A DNA stretch of 33,651 nucleotides from Nitrospinaceae bacterium (GCA_029261535.1 JAJDBF010000003.1:1-33651), one strand, 5' to 3'. Shown: positions 25,342 to 33,651, counted from the first letter of the stretch. Translations and numbers: made by a program. Notes: generated from the sequence alone by a model not told the origin.

Positions 25342-25754
25342 CCGATGAGGCAGAAAGGGAGCGAGATTGCGGCGGTTAAGACGGGAGAATGCACGTCTTC
25401 GGATGGAACAGGACATATTAAAAAAAGCGGTGGCCATCTTCTCGGAGGAACCTCGATGAAATACGTTTTCATACGGGATCACCGGGGAGCATTTCCAGTG
25501 AGTTTGATGTGCCAGCCTCTGGAAGTGGGTAGCAGTGGGTTCTATGCCTGGCTGAAGCGTCCTGAAAGCCTACGCACTCTGGAAACCGGCGTACTGATGG
25601 AGATCAAGGTGATTCATCAGAGAAGCCGGGATTGATCCATCATTCGGATCGTGGAGTTCAGTACGCCAGCAACGGTTTTCAGGCATTGCTGAAAACCCAT
25701 GGCATCCAGTGCAGTATGAGTCGCAAGGGAGACTGCTGGGACAATGCGGTGTAT
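25342..25754 (+). pseudogene. Degraded IS3-family transposase (OrfA end fused to broken OrfB)
   Basis: Three coding scraps are recognisable. First, the OrfA C-terminus: DEAERER, a frameshift near 25365, then RRENARLRMEQDILKKAV up to a stop at 25457-25459. Second, the OrfB N-terminus from the ATG at 25456 ([35 protein letters not shown]) to about 25627. Third, after an internal deletion that removes most of the DDE catalytic core, an OrfB segment at 25626-25745 ([14 protein letters not shown], then KGDCWDNAV). The first and last catalytic regions are gone or separated, so it cannot be active. The end abuts a different IS fragment on the other strand. Confidence 0.88.
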
Positions 25755-25761
25755 GCTGGGA

Positions 25762-26070
25762 CTGTTCGCCTTTCGCATTCGTCTTCAACCCCTGCTCACC
25801 GGATTTCATATAAGCATCCATCCAGCCCTGAACCTCCGACTGTTTCAAATCCTGCGACCAGCAGATTTCTACCAGCGTCTTCTCGCCTTTAATCAACTGC
25901 AATACCAACTCAGACTTACGCTTAGCCGTCCAGCGTTGAATTCCACTCTCCATCGTATGACTCCAATGGGAATACGATTCCCCATCTCCTCCGGCCTCTT
26001 CCTCAAGTGACGGGGTGGCTCCGATGGGAATCTTAACCCACACGGTGACATTCATAAATCCACTGATCAC
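25762..26070 (-). pseudogene. OrfA N-terminal fragment of a second IS3-type element
   Basis: On the minus strand a reading frame from 25953 encodes MESGIQRWTAKRKSELVLQL and [20 protein letters not shown], a helix-turn-helix like that of OrfA in IS3-type elements. It breaks off after about 64 residues at 25762, where it meets the plus-strand remnant. An in-frame extension to 26070 may be IS leader or its true N-terminus. Bases 26050-26100 probably include the outer end of this element. It is a different subgroup from the plus-strand remnant, because its OrfA does not match that one's C-terminus. Confidence 0.7.
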
Positions 26071-26133
26071 CTGTACAGTCTTTTTGGGGGGCAGTATAGA
26101 AGTAGGTTAAGCCTAATCAACTTATTGAAAGTA

Positions 26134-26162
26134 TTGACTATTGCTGGGTGGGGGTATATATT
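26134..26162 (+). promoter_or_regulatory. Candidate promoter of the Cus efflux operon
   Basis: TTGACT at 26134-26139 and TATATT at 26157-26162 are 17 bases apart, followed 32 bases later by the first small gene of the operon. The spacer is G-rich (GGGTGGGGG). I looked for a MerR/CueR-like dyad or a CopY box over it and saw none. Confidence 0.5.
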
Positions 26163-26194
26163 GTTATTATCTGATCAAATGTTGGGATGGTGCT

Positions 26195-26470
26195 ATGCCA
26201 CATAATCCAGGCAATAAAAGGTATCTGATTTTTGTATTGTTGTTCCTTGGTCTATTCATGGTGGGGGTGACTCATACCATGGCCATGGATCAAATGATGC
26301 CTGTCCAACAGGATTGTACTTCTGCCTCCAAATGTTGCGATTGCACCGTACCTGAAATTTCCAAAGCCCCTGATGCTTCCCCAATTTTTTCTTTTGAAAG
26401 TGTCCCGGAAAATCTTCCTTCCGCTGATCTTGACTTCATTCCCCTGTCGTTCTACCACCCCCCAAAATAA
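26195..26470 (+). CDS. Small exported Cys/Met-rich protein leading the Cus operon
   Basis: A 91-residue protein with a hydrophobic N-terminal segment (about residues 9-26, probably a signal peptide cut near MVGVTHTMA). A short mature part follows with MDQMMPVQQDC and KCCDC (Cys41, Cys47, Cys48, Cys50). Clustered Met and Cys in an exported protein, first in a Cu/Ag efflux operon, suggest periplasmic metal binding; this is inference. I do not recognise the family, and it is not CusF-like. The ATG at 26195 is chosen over a longer frame because the signal peptide then starts properly; the ribosome binding site (GGGATGG) is modest. CusC follows after 98 bases. Confidence 0.55.
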   Translation: MPHNPGNKRYLIFVLLFLGLFMVGVTHTMAMDQMMPVQQDCTSASKCCDCTVPEISKAPDASPIFSFESVPENLPSADLDFIPLSFYHPPK

Positions 26471-26568
26471 CAGACGCAATTCCTGACTTTAGTTAGCTCT
26501 TCGCAATTAGTCCGTTTGGGCTTGTTAAGCGGAGTGGTGTTCATTGTCCATTTTCCTTCGAGGGAATC

Positions 26569-27843
26569 ATGCGTCGAAACCTCATTGGAATGTGTATTGC
26601 CCTGTCCTTGATATTTCCATTAAATTCATGGGGGCAGGAGGCATTACATTTCCGACAAAAATTAAGTGAATTTATTTCCATAGCCCTGGAGAGCAATCCC
26701 CGGCTGTTGGAAGCCCAAAACCGTATCAAATTTCACAAGGAAATCCCATCGCAAGCCGGGTCGTTGGATGATCCCATGCTGACCTTTGGAATCATGAATG
26801 CTCCTGTGGATACGTTTGTGTTGAATCAGGAGGCCATGACCCAAAAGCAAATCACCCTCTCTCAAAAATTTCCTTTTCCGGGGAAATTGGGTCTGCGCGA
26901 GAATATCGCCGCTAAAAATGTCACCGTCACAGAACAGGATTACGAGGAGCGCAAGCTGGAAATCAAACGGCAGGTCAAACAAGCCTATTTTGAGCTTTGT
27001 TTTGTCCTCGCGGCCATGGATATCACAAAGCAAAACAAATCCCTTTTAGAGCAGTTCATCAAAATTACCGAATCCAAATACTCGGTTGGGAAGGGAATCC
27101 AGCAAGACGTTTTAAAAGCGCAGGTGGAACTGTCCAAGATCATGGACCGATTGATCGGACTCAATAAAAGGAAAGAAGCAGAACAGGCGAAGCTGAACAC
27201 GTTAATGAGTCGGCTCCCGCAGGAACCCATTTTCATTTCGCATGGGATTACCAAAACCCCTTATTTGTTCAAACTGGAAGAACTTCAGACAATGGCTTTG
27301 GACCATCGTCCGGTATTGAAGGAGCTTCAAGCTATCAAGGAAAAATACCAATTGGCCAAGCGGCTGGCGGAGAAAGAATACTATCCGGATTTCAATGTTG
27401 GTATCCGATACGGGCTAAGAGAAAGTAATCGTAGATTTGATCGACCGGATTTTATATCGGGATTTGTGGGGGTCAACATTCCACTTTGGCATAAGTCCAA
27501 ACAAAGCCGGAAGGTCATGGAGCAAGTTTACAAAACAGACATGGTTCAGGAAACTTTCAATGATTCCAGGAACAATATATTTCTAAAAATAAAAGGAATC
27601 ACCGATGAAGAAGCTCGTACAGGCGAGACCTTGAGTTTGATAAAGACGGGAATATTGCCCCAGGCGCGCCAATCATTAGAAGCCGCTTTAGCCGGTTATA
27701 GCGTGGATAAGGTGGACTTTTTAACCCTGCTCAATAACCAGGTCACCCTGTTCAACTGGGAAATCAAGTACCACAGGGAATTGACCACGTATGAAAAAAA
27801 CCTGGCGGACCTGGAAAGAACAGTAGGAAAGGATTTATTTTGA
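26569..27843 (+). CDS. cusC: TolC-family outer-membrane efflux protein (CusC-like)
   Basis: A 424-residue outer-membrane factor forming the exit duct of the tripartite pump. It has a signal peptide at residues 1-22 (ending LNSWG), then two repeated alpha-helical coiled-coil halves typical of TolC proteins (ALESNPRLLEAQNRI in the first, ALDHRPVLKELQAIKEKY in the second). No lipobox cysteine is present, unlike E. coli CusC. Ribosome binding site GAGGGAA precedes the ATG. The adaptor gene starts 37 bases downstream. Assignment to Cus rests mainly on its neighbours. Confidence 0.87.
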   Translation: MRRNLIGMCIALSLIFPLNSWGQEALHFRQKLSEFISIALESNPRLLEAQNRIKFHKEIPSQAGSLDDPMLTFGIMNAPVDTFVLNQEAMTQKQITLSQKFPFPGKLGLRENIAAKNVTVTEQDYEERKLEIKRQVKQAYFELCFVLAAMDITKQNKSLLEQFIKITESKYSVGKGIQQDVLKAQVELSKIMDRLIGLNKRKEAEQAKLNTLMSRLPQEPIFISHGITKTPYLFKLEELQTMALDHRPVLKELQAIKEKYQLAKRLAEKEYYPDFNVGIRYGLRESNRRFDRPDFISGFVGVNIPLWHKSKQSRKVMEQVYKTDMVQETFNDSRNNIFLKIKGITDEEARTGETLSLIKTGILPQARQSLEAALAGYSVDKVDFLTLLNNQVTLFNWEIKYHRELTTYEKNLADLERTVGKDLF

Positions 27844-27880
27844 ATCATCCCATCAAGCCCGTCTGGAAGGATGAAGGTCA

Positions 27881-29593
27881 ATGACGGAAAAAAATACAGA
27901 ACCGGGTAACGGACCTCAGGAAGAAAAATCTGACGTTGAAAAAAAAGAGATTCCTCAGGGAAGTGAAGTTGATTTGCCGCAGGAGGTCTCTTTGCAGAAC
28001 GCTTCGGAAAAAGCGGAGCCTATTGAAAATGAGGAAAGAGATGGCGGAGACGTTGCTTCCGATGATGAGATTCTTTTCCCAATGGAAGAAGAGAAACGCT
28101 CAACGTCCAGAAGCCCTTTGTCCCGTGTGGCTCGCGGGCTGTTAATGATGTTTTTTCTTGGCGTGATTTATTTGATGGGCTATGGCACACAACCTGAAGT
28201 CTTCAACCACTGGGTGGAAGATGCCGGAGGATGGTTCGATAAGGGAGTGAATAAAGCCAGGCCATTTGGCGAGGAGATGTACAAAAAAACTGTTGAGATG
28301 GTCGATAAAATTCACGGCACTGAAAGCGGTTCCAGCCAGCCAATGGGATCGGACAATATGAAGATGAAGGGAAAGCGGAAAGTAAAATATTGGAAAGCCC
28401 CAATGGTTCCTGGATACACTTCCGACCGCCCCGGGAAAAGCCCGATGGGTATGGATTTGATCCCGGTTTATGAGGACGAAGAGGGAGGGCTGGTTTCTGT
28501 CGATCCGGTGATGGTGCAAAACATTGGCGTGAAAACGGAAGTCGCCGAAAAAATAGTGCTGAGACGGGAAATCAGAACCGTAGCGCGCCTGACTTACGAT
28601 GAGCGAATGATTCATCACATTCATACCAAGTATGGGGGATGGATTGAAAAACTCTATATTGATTTTACCGGACAGGAAGTCAACAAGGGAGACCTGTTGA
28701 TGGAGATTTACAGCCCTGATCTGGTTTCTACGCAGGAAGAATTAATTGTTGCCTTGAAATACAATGAAGCTCTCAAAGAAAGTGCTTTTACCGAGATTCG
28801 GCGTGGAGCTTCGCGACTGCTTGAATCCACTAAAAGGCGGTTGCAGTTATTTGATGTGCCTCAACATCAAATCGATGAGTTGATTCAGAATAAACAAATC
28901 AAGAAAACCATGCATATACATTCTCCCGTCAAGGGGTTTGTGGTTCACAAAAAAGCTCAACATGGAATGCATGTGGAACCGGGGAATCCCCTGTATACGA
29001 TTGCAAATCTTTCCAACATCTGGGTGCTGGCAGATATCTACGAATACGAGGTCCCCTGGGTAAAATTAGGCCAGCAGGCGGAAATGACTTTGTCTTCTTT
29101 CCCCGGAAAAACTTTTAAAGGGAAAGTCACCTTTATCGATCCATTTTTGGACCCGGAGTCCCGGACGCTGAAAGTAAGAATTGAATTTCCGAATCCCAAC
29201 TGGGCACTCAAGCCGGAAATGTATGCCAATGTGACGCTCAAGGAAGAGATCACTGAAAAAGACATTGCCATTCCGGAGGAAGCTGTCATCTACACGGGTG
29301 AAAAAACCATTGTTATTGTGCAAAGACCCAAGGGTGGGTTTGAGTCCAGGGAAGTTTTATTGGGTGTCACGTCTCAGGGTTACGTGCGGGTTTTAGAAGG
29401 AATAGAAGAAGGGGAGCAAATAGTAACGTCATCGACTTTCCTGATAGATTCTGAAAGTCGGCTCAAGGAAGCTTTGGGAAAACTGGGAGGGAAAATAAAA
29501 CCACTGGCAGAGAAGAGCAGTAAAAAAATTATTCTAAAAGAAATGCCATCAGCTCATAAAAATTCAGAGCCACCTTTACATAAAAACCATTAG
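27881..29593 (+). CDS. cusB: RND efflux periplasmic adaptor subunit (CusB-like) with extended N-terminus
   Basis: A 570-residue membrane-fusion protein linking the inner-membrane pump to the outer-membrane duct; E. coli CusB has about 407 residues. Residues 1-80 are an acidic, low-complexity, probably cytoplasmic tail. One transmembrane helix lies at about 86-101. Residues 168-198 form a metal-binding segment like that of CusB (YWKAPMVPGYTSDRPGKSPM, then GMDLIPVYED), using Met rather than Cys. Lipoyl/barrel-sandwich, hairpin and beta-barrel domains follow (GGWIEKLYIDFTGQEVNKGD, NIWVLADIYEYEVPW). A good ribosome binding site (GAAGG) precedes the ATG. The acidic N-terminal tail is the unusual part. 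Confidence 0.9.
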   Translation: MTEKNTEPGNGPQEEKSDVEKKEIPQGSEVDLPQEVSLQNASEKAEPIENEERDGGDVASDDEILFPMEEEKRSTSRSPLSRVARGLLMMFFLGVIYLMGYGTQPEVFNHWVEDAGGWFDKGVNKARPFGEEMYKKTVEMVDKIHGTESGSSQPMGSDNMKMKGKRKVKYWKAPMVPGYTSDRPGKSPMGMDLIPVYEDEEGGLVSVDPVMVQNIGVKTEVAEKIVLRREIRTVARLTYDERMIHHIHTKYGGWIEKLYIDFTGQEVNKGDLLMEIYSPDLVSTQEELIVALKYNEALKESAFTEIRRGASRLLESTKRRLQLFDVPQHQIDELIQNKQIKKTMHIHSPVKGFVVHKKAQHGMHVEPGNPLYTIANLSNIWVLADIYEYEVPWVKLGQQAEMTLSSFPGKTFKGKVTFIDPFLDPESRTLKVRIEFPNPNWALKPEMYANVTLKEEITEKDIAIPEEAVIYTGEKTIVIVQRPKGGFESREVLLGVTSQGYVRVLEGIEEGEQIVTSSTFLIDSESRLKEALGKLGGKIKPLAEKSSKKIILKEMPSAHKNSEPPLHKNH

Positions 29594-29698
29594 AGGGAAT
29601 AGCCGTCACATCGGGAAACTTTCTTAATGTTTGTTTTCCTTTCATCTCAAAAATATTTCCAGATTAACTGCCAAGCTCGACATCGATAGAGAGAAACA

Positions 29699-32600
29699 GT
29701 GATAAAAAAAATCATAGGGTTTTCATTAAAAAACCGGTTTCTGATACTACTGGTCACAGCCTTTGTTGTGGCCTGGGGTATCTACTCCATGAATCGAACT
29801 CCCCTGGATGCGATTCCGGATTTGAGCGATGTGCAGGTCATCATCTTTACTAAATTTCCGGGGCAGGCACCTCAAATTGTTGAAGACCAGGTCACCTATC
29901 CTCTGACCACGGCGATGCTCTCCGTTCCTTTCGCTAAAGTTGTTCGGGGCTATTCATTTTTCGGCCTCTCTTTCGTCTATATCATTTTTGAAGATGGCAC
30001 CGATATGTATTGGGCTCGCAGTCGGGTTCTGGAGCAATTGAATTTTGTTTCCGGGCGACTGCCACCGCAGGTAAACCCATCGCTGGGACCGGATGCCACC
30101 GGTGTGGGTTGGGTGTATGAATATGCTCTGGTGGATGAAACAGGAACGCATGATCTCTCCGAACTTCGCAGTATTCAAGACTGGTATCTTCGCTACGAAC
30201 TTCAAACGGTCCCTGGTGTTTCTGAGGTCGCCAGTATTGGAGGGTATGTCAAACAATTTCAGGTGGAAGTCGATCCCAATAAGTTGATCGCCTTCGACTT
30301 GCCATTGAAGAAAATCATCAAGGCCATCCAACGGAGTAACAATGATGTTGGAGGTCGTTTACTGGAGATGGCCGAAACCGAATTTATGGTTCGGGGACTG
30401 GGCACCATCCAGACTCTGGAAGACTTGAAACGGGTTCCGGTGGGAGTCGACAAAAAGGGAACACCCATTTTGGTCAAGGACGTTGCCCGCGTTCAATTTG
30501 GCCCCGAACTGCGCCGGGGACTGGTAGACCTCAATGGTCGGGGCGAGGTCGTCGGCGGTGTCGTCATCCAGCGTTACGGCGAGAACGCGCTGGAAGTCAT
30601 TCGCAATGTTAAACGCAAAATGGAATCATTGAAAGCCGGGCTTCCCAAGGGAGTTGAAATTGTCCCCGTGTATGACCGATCCGGTTTAATAGAACGTGCC
30701 GTCAACAATTTAAAAGAAAAACTGATTGAGGAAGGCATCGCTGTCTCGTTAATTTGCTTTGTATTTCTTCTTCACATTCGCTCGGCTTTGGTGGCTATTG
30801 TTGTTATTCCACTAAGTGTGTTGATTGCCCTTATCATCATGAATCAACAAGGGTTGAATGCCAACATCATGTCGCTGGGAGGCATTGCCATTGCCATTGG
30901 TGCTTTGATAGACGGAGCCATCGTCATGATTGAAAATGCGCACAAACATTTAGCCAGGGACAAAGGCAAAAAAAGCCACTGGCAGATTATTTATGAATCC
31001 GCATCGGAAGTTGGCCCAGCCCTGTTTTTCAGTTTATTGATTATGACCTCCGCGTTCCTTCCTGTTTTTACTTTGCAGGCCCAGGAAGGACGGTTGTTTT
31101 CTCCGCTGGCATTTACCTGGACTTATTCACTCATTGCGGCGGCGATTCTGGCAGTGACTCTGGTGCCCGTATTGATGGGCTATTTTATTAGAGGCTATAT
31201 CCTGCCCGAACGCTACAACCCGCTTAATATTGTATTCACCTGGTTATTCAAACCGCTCATATGGCTTTCTCTTCGCCTAAAAATTCCGGTGTTGATTTTG
31301 GCCCTGGGCATTGTGGCCGCAACATGGATTCCTCTCGAACGCCTGGGATCGGAATTCATGCCTCCGCTAAATGAAGGGGATCTCCTTTATATGCCAACGA
31401 CGCTTCCCGGCATCTCTATCACCAAGGCACGGGAACTCCTCCAGCAAACGGACAAAATTCTGATGACGTTTCCGGAAGTGAAACAGGTTTTCGGAAAGAT
31501 CGGTCGGGCCGAAACCGCAACCGATACCGCGCCTTTGAGTATGCTGGAAACCACCGTCACTCTAAAACCGGAAAATGAATGGCGACCGGGAGTGACCCAG
31601 AAATCCCTGATTGAAGAAATGAACCTTGCACTAAAAATTCCTGGCGTTACCAATGTGTGGACCATGCCAATAAAAAATAGAATTGATATGTTGTCCACAG
31701 GCATCAAAACTCCCGTAGGCATCAAGCTTGCCGGGAATGATCTGGAAACCCTCGAAGCTCTGGGTCAACAGGTAGAAAAAATAATTAAAGATGTCCCCGG
31801 TACTGCCAGCGTTTTTTCCGAGCGGGTGGTCGGAGGAAATTATCTGGACTTTAAAATCAATCGGGAAGAAGCCGCGCGGTACGGCCTGACCGTTGGCGAT
31901 GTTCAGGACATCATTCAAACAGCCATCGGGGGAATGAATATCACGACAACCATCCAGGGATTGGAGCGCTATCCCGTCAACGTCCGTTACAGTCGGGAGC
32001 TTAGAGATAATTTTAATAAATTACAACGCGTCCTGATTCCAACGCCACGCGGCGAGCAGATTCCCATGGCGCAGGTCGCCGATATCTCAATCAAAAAAGG
32101 ACCACCCGTAATTAAAAGTGAAAATGCCCGATTGAATGCGTGGATTTATATTGATCTGAAAAATATCGACGTCGGCACCTATGTGGAAAGAGCCCAAAAA
32201 GTTGTTGAGCAACAGTTGAAGATTCCACCGGGATACACGCTGACCTGGAGTGGTCAGTACGAATACATGATACGGGCCAAAGAACGATTGAAAATAGTTG
32301 TTCCCGTGACGCTGGTCCTCATTTTTGTACTTCTCTATTTAAATTTTCAGCGGGTGACCGAAGCGGTCATCGTCATGCTGTCTCTGCCAATGGCGTTGAT
32401 AGGCGGCGTCTGGATTTTATATTATCTGAAATATGAACTGAGCGTCGCCGTGGTCGTCGGCTTTATAGCCCTCGCAGGCGTCGCGGCTGAAATCGGAGTG
32501 TTGGTGCTGACCTATTCCCGCCAGGTCTATGAAGAAAGAAAAAGGGAAGGAAAAATTAAAACCAGCGGCGACGTATTGAAGGCCGTACTGGATGGCACCT

Positions 32601-32836
32601 CCTCCAGAATACGTCCCATCATGATGACCGTGATTTCCACAATAGGAGGACTGGTTCCCATCATGATGGGAACAGGCACCGGGTCCGAAGTGATGAAACG
32701 CATCGCCGCACCCATGGTGGGAGGAATGGTTTCCGCCACTCTTTTAAACCTGATCGTACTTCCCGCGCTCTATGCGTTGGTTTTACAATTCAGGTTTTGG
32801 GCAGAAGGAAACAGCTCCAACGCCACTGTCGTTTGA
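29699..32836 (+). CDS. cusA: Cu(I)/Ag(I) efflux RND transporter (CusA-like)
   Basis: A 1045-residue inner-membrane heavy-metal RND pump (E. coli CusA has 1047). The three methionines that pass Cu(I)/Ag(I) are conserved with identical spacing: Met565 in LLYMPTTLP, Met615 in PLSMLETT and Met664 in IDMLSTGI, matching 573/623/672 of CusA. That makes monovalent copper or silver the likely substrate rather than Zn/Co/Cd. The TM4 motif ALIDGAIVMIENAHK and the GVAAEIGV acidic residue are present. The position of CusA Lys984 is Ile974 (RPIMMT). The start is a GTG preceded by GAGAG. No regulator, CopA ATPase or CusF-like chaperone gene follows within the window. Confidence 0.94.
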   Translation: MIKKIIGFSLKNRFLILLVTAFVVAWGIYSMNRTPLDAIPDLSDVQVIIFTKFPGQAPQIVEDQVTYPLTTAMLSVPFAKVVRGYSFFGLSFVYIIFEDGTDMYWARSRVLEQLNFVSGRLPPQVNPSLGPDATGVGWVYEYALVDETGTHDLSELRSIQDWYLRYELQTVPGVSEVASIGGYVKQFQVEVDPNKLIAFDLPLKKIIKAIQRSNNDVGGRLLEMAETEFMVRGLGTIQTLEDLKRVPVGVDKKGTPILVKDVARVQFGPELRRGLVDLNGRGEVVGGVVIQRYGENALEVIRNVKRKMESLKAGLPKGVEIVPVYDRSGLIERAVNNLKEKLIEEGIAVSLICFVFLLHIRSALVAIVVIPLSVLIALIIMNQQGLNANIMSLGGIAIAIGALIDGAIVMIENAHKHLARDKGKKSHWQIIYESASEVGPALFFSLLIMTSAFLPVFTLQAQEGRLFSPLAFTWTYSLIAAAILAVTLVPVLMGYFIRGYILPERYNPLNIVFTWLFKPLIWLSLRLKIPVLILALGIVAATWIPLERLGSEFMPPLNEGDLLYMPTTLPGISITKARELLQQTDKILMTFPEVKQVFGKIGRAETATDTAPLSMLETTVTLKPENEWRPGVTQKSLIEEMNLALKIPGVTNVWTMPIKNRIDMLSTGIKTPVGIKLAGNDLETLEALGQQVEKIIKDVPGTASVFSERVVGGNYLDFKINREEAARYGLTVGDVQDIIQTAIGGMNITTTIQGLERYPVNVRYSRELRDNFNKLQRVLIPTPRGEQIPMAQVADISIKKGPPVIKSENARLNAWIYIDLKNIDVGTYVERAQKVVEQQLKIPPGYTLTWSGQYEYMIRAKERLKIVVPVTLVLIFVLLYLNFQRVTEAVIVMLSLPMALIGGVWILYYLKYELSVAVVVGFIALAGVAAEIGVLVLTYSRQVYEERKREGKIKTSGDVLKAVLDGTSSRIRPIMMTVISTIGGLVPIMMGTGTGSEVMKRIAAPMVGGMVSATLLNLIVLPALYALVLQFRFWAEGNSSNATVV

Positions 32837-32938
32837 CACCGGACCACCTAGCGGGTGCTCCGCGGACCTCGCGGTCGGCAAATAAAAAACATTGCATGTC
32901 ATTCTGACTCCTCGCCGGAGGGGCAACGAAAACCTCCG

Positions 32939-32996
32939 CACGTCATTCTGAGCGAAACGCAGTGGAGAGAAGAATCTCGCCTTGGGTTTTGATTTT
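32939..32996 (+). repeat. Dispersed repeat TCATTCTGA / AGAATCTCG, copy B
   Basis: The reverse complement matches copy A at 18331-18387 over both ends: the AT-rich AAAATCAAAA tail, the GAGATTCTTCT box and the CAGAATGAC box. The shared AT tail means the repeat unit is longer than the commonly noticed core. Confidence 0.6.
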
Positions 32997-33041
32997 TTTT
33001 GGTTTGAGCCTTTCCATTGTCACCCTGAGCTTAGAGCCTGT

Positions 33042-33120
33042 CCTGAGCTTGTCGAAGGAAAGGGCGGCAGTGACACAAGGATGGGTGCTGGGCGCACAAC
33101 CAGCCCTGAGCCTATCGAAG
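33042..33120 (+). repeat. Two CTGAGC-TCGAAG short repeats
   Basis: CCTGAGCTTGTCGAAGG at 33042-33058 and CCTGAGCCTATCGAAG at 33105-33120 are two units of the same short repeat, 63 bases apart and in the same orientation. Similar TGAGCTTGTCGAAGG sequences are scattered in many marine and soil bacteria, from memory. Confidence 0.6.
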
Positions 33121-33239
33121 AGGCCAACAGAGAGCAGGGTGATTCACCACTTGCAGTCAAGAAAGGATTTACCCCCTTTATTTTGTTCTGACGGCAAAGG
33201 AGGGCAGAATAAAATCTTATTGTGTGCCAACAGCTCTCA

Positions 33240-33524
33240 TTAAAACAAAATACTTTTTGGTTGCTTAAAGTTTTTAGGCAATGAAGTATTCTTGTTTAAA
33301 ACTATGAGTCTTGTGGTTTTTAATGATGCATGCGATACAGACCCTGTCTCCGACAAGTCAATGAAAACTGCAAAAATCCGCGAGTAACCCTCTAGTATTC
33401 TCTCAATATCGTTTTGAATTTTCGGTTTAATGTGATCTGCCGATCTGTTAATTCCTAAGCCGAATAGTTTTGTGTCCAAATGTATAAATATAAAACCGGG
33501 GTGATCTTTAAGTGGTGGATTCAA
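33240..33524 (-). pseudogene. Possible gene remnant cut by the IS30 element
   Basis: An open minus-strand frame ends at 33240 and encodes a protein-like stretch (LGINRSADHIKPKIQNDIER and GYSRIFAVFIDLSETGSV). The frame runs back into the end of the IS30 element at about 33518, so its apparent TTG start lies in the element and the true 5' end is probably lost beyond it. Composition is AT-rich compared with the rest of the window, suggesting a foreign origin. I recognise no family. It could be spurious. Confidence 0.3.
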
Positions 33525-33651
33525 GTTTGAAGTGCAACGGTTAGTGGTGGTTTCTTTTTGCAGAATAGTTCATGTGGTGTCTTATACCCAAGCGTTTTTC
33601 TTGGTCTGTGATTGAGTCGGTCCATGATGATTTTCAGTTGTTTGTCAGTGA
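33521..33651 (-). mobile_element. IS30-family transposase, 3' end, running off the window
   Basis: On the minus strand the window edge encodes the last 42 residues of an IS30-type transposase: TDKQLKIIMDRLNHRPRKTL, then GYKTPHELF, ending TVALQT before the stop at 33523-33521. RLNxRPRKxLGYKTPxE is the family's C-terminal signature. The terminal inverted repeat of the element probably begins just past the stop, around 33518. The remainder lies beyond the window, so I cannot say whether the element is intact. Confidence 0.88.

Larger units (their letters stand above)
32837..33239. repeat. Repeat-rich spacer after the Cus operon
   Basis: No convincing gene. It is a patchwork of dispersed repeats. 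Bases 32850-32885 (GCGGGTGCTCCGCGGACC and GGACCTCGCGGTCGGC) recur near 18458 and 17155. A partial TCATTCTGA unit lies at 32894-32930 and a full one at 32939-32996. Two CTGAGC(C/T)T(G/A)TCGAAG motifs lie at 33042-33058 and 33105-33120. The open frames through these bases are explained by the repeats. A weak terminator for the efflux operon may lie within 32850-32890. Confidence 0.6.

Noticed and set aside
26065..26170. Copper-responsive operator (CueR dyad or CopY box) ahead of the efflux operon
   Set aside because: A lone TGTACA near 26070 lies in IS-derived sequence and no dyad spans the candidate promoter.
32962..33243. Overlapping small frames after the efflux pump gene
   Set aside because: Their sequence is made of dispersed intergenic repeats (CTGAGC-TCGAAG and TCATTCTGA units), which explains the lack of stops.

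Overview
The window looks like the chromosome of a Gram-negative bacterium of moderate G+C. It carries a lipoprotein PPIase, a TolC/RND tripartite efflux system, a probable undecaprenyl-phosphate glycosyltransferase and envelope-sugar genes. The gene content would fit Nitrospinota or a Desulfobacterota-like lineage, but no phylogenetic marker is present, so the assignment is a low-confidence guess. Short dispersed palindromic and inverted repeats lie in many intergenic gaps.

Layout. (1) 438-5754, plus strand: a DinG-type Fe-S helicase closed by a clear terminator, then an endonuclease/exonuclease/phosphatase-fold protein paired with a secreted M23 peptidase, then a membrane-anchored SGNH hydrolase. 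(2) 5889-10134, plus strand: a YdeP/FdhF-like molybdopterin oxidoreductase, a MarR regulator and a QueG-like 4Fe-4S protein fused to an SCP2 domain. Palindromes in front of the last two suggest one MarR regulon. (3) 10155-17116, minus strand: a tightly coupled seven-gene operon. In transcription order it encodes a sugar-nucleotide 4,6-dehydratase-like SDR, a WbqC protein, a radical SAM/SPASM protein, a B12-type radical SAM protein, a GT2 glycosyltransferase, a second radical SAM/SPASM protein and a SAM methyltransferase. It reads as a surface glycan or lipid-linked sugar modification pathway whose product I cannot name; it is the best candidate here for an undescribed system. (4) 17549-19260, minus strand: ElbB and an FKBP lipoprotein.

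(5) 19571-25175, plus strand: a hypothetical gene, a two-CBS-domain gene bracketed by two inverted copies of a MITE-like element, a second hypothetical gene, a small cysteine protein, an oversized phosphohexomutase and a left-handed beta-helix (GlmU C-terminal-like) protein. (6) 25233-33651: tRNA-Leu(UAG), then fragments of two different IS3-type elements, then a Cus-type Cu(I)/Ag(I) efflux operon (small Cys/Met protein, CusC, CusB, CusA). A repeat-dense, probably gene-poor stretch follows, ending with the 3' end of an IS30-family transposase at the window edge. The tRNA, IS debris, metal resistance genes and visibly lower G+C suggest an acquired island.

Many listed starts were moved from the longest reading frame to ATGA/TGATG overlaps, better Shine-Dalgarno spacing or signal peptides; the evidence says where.
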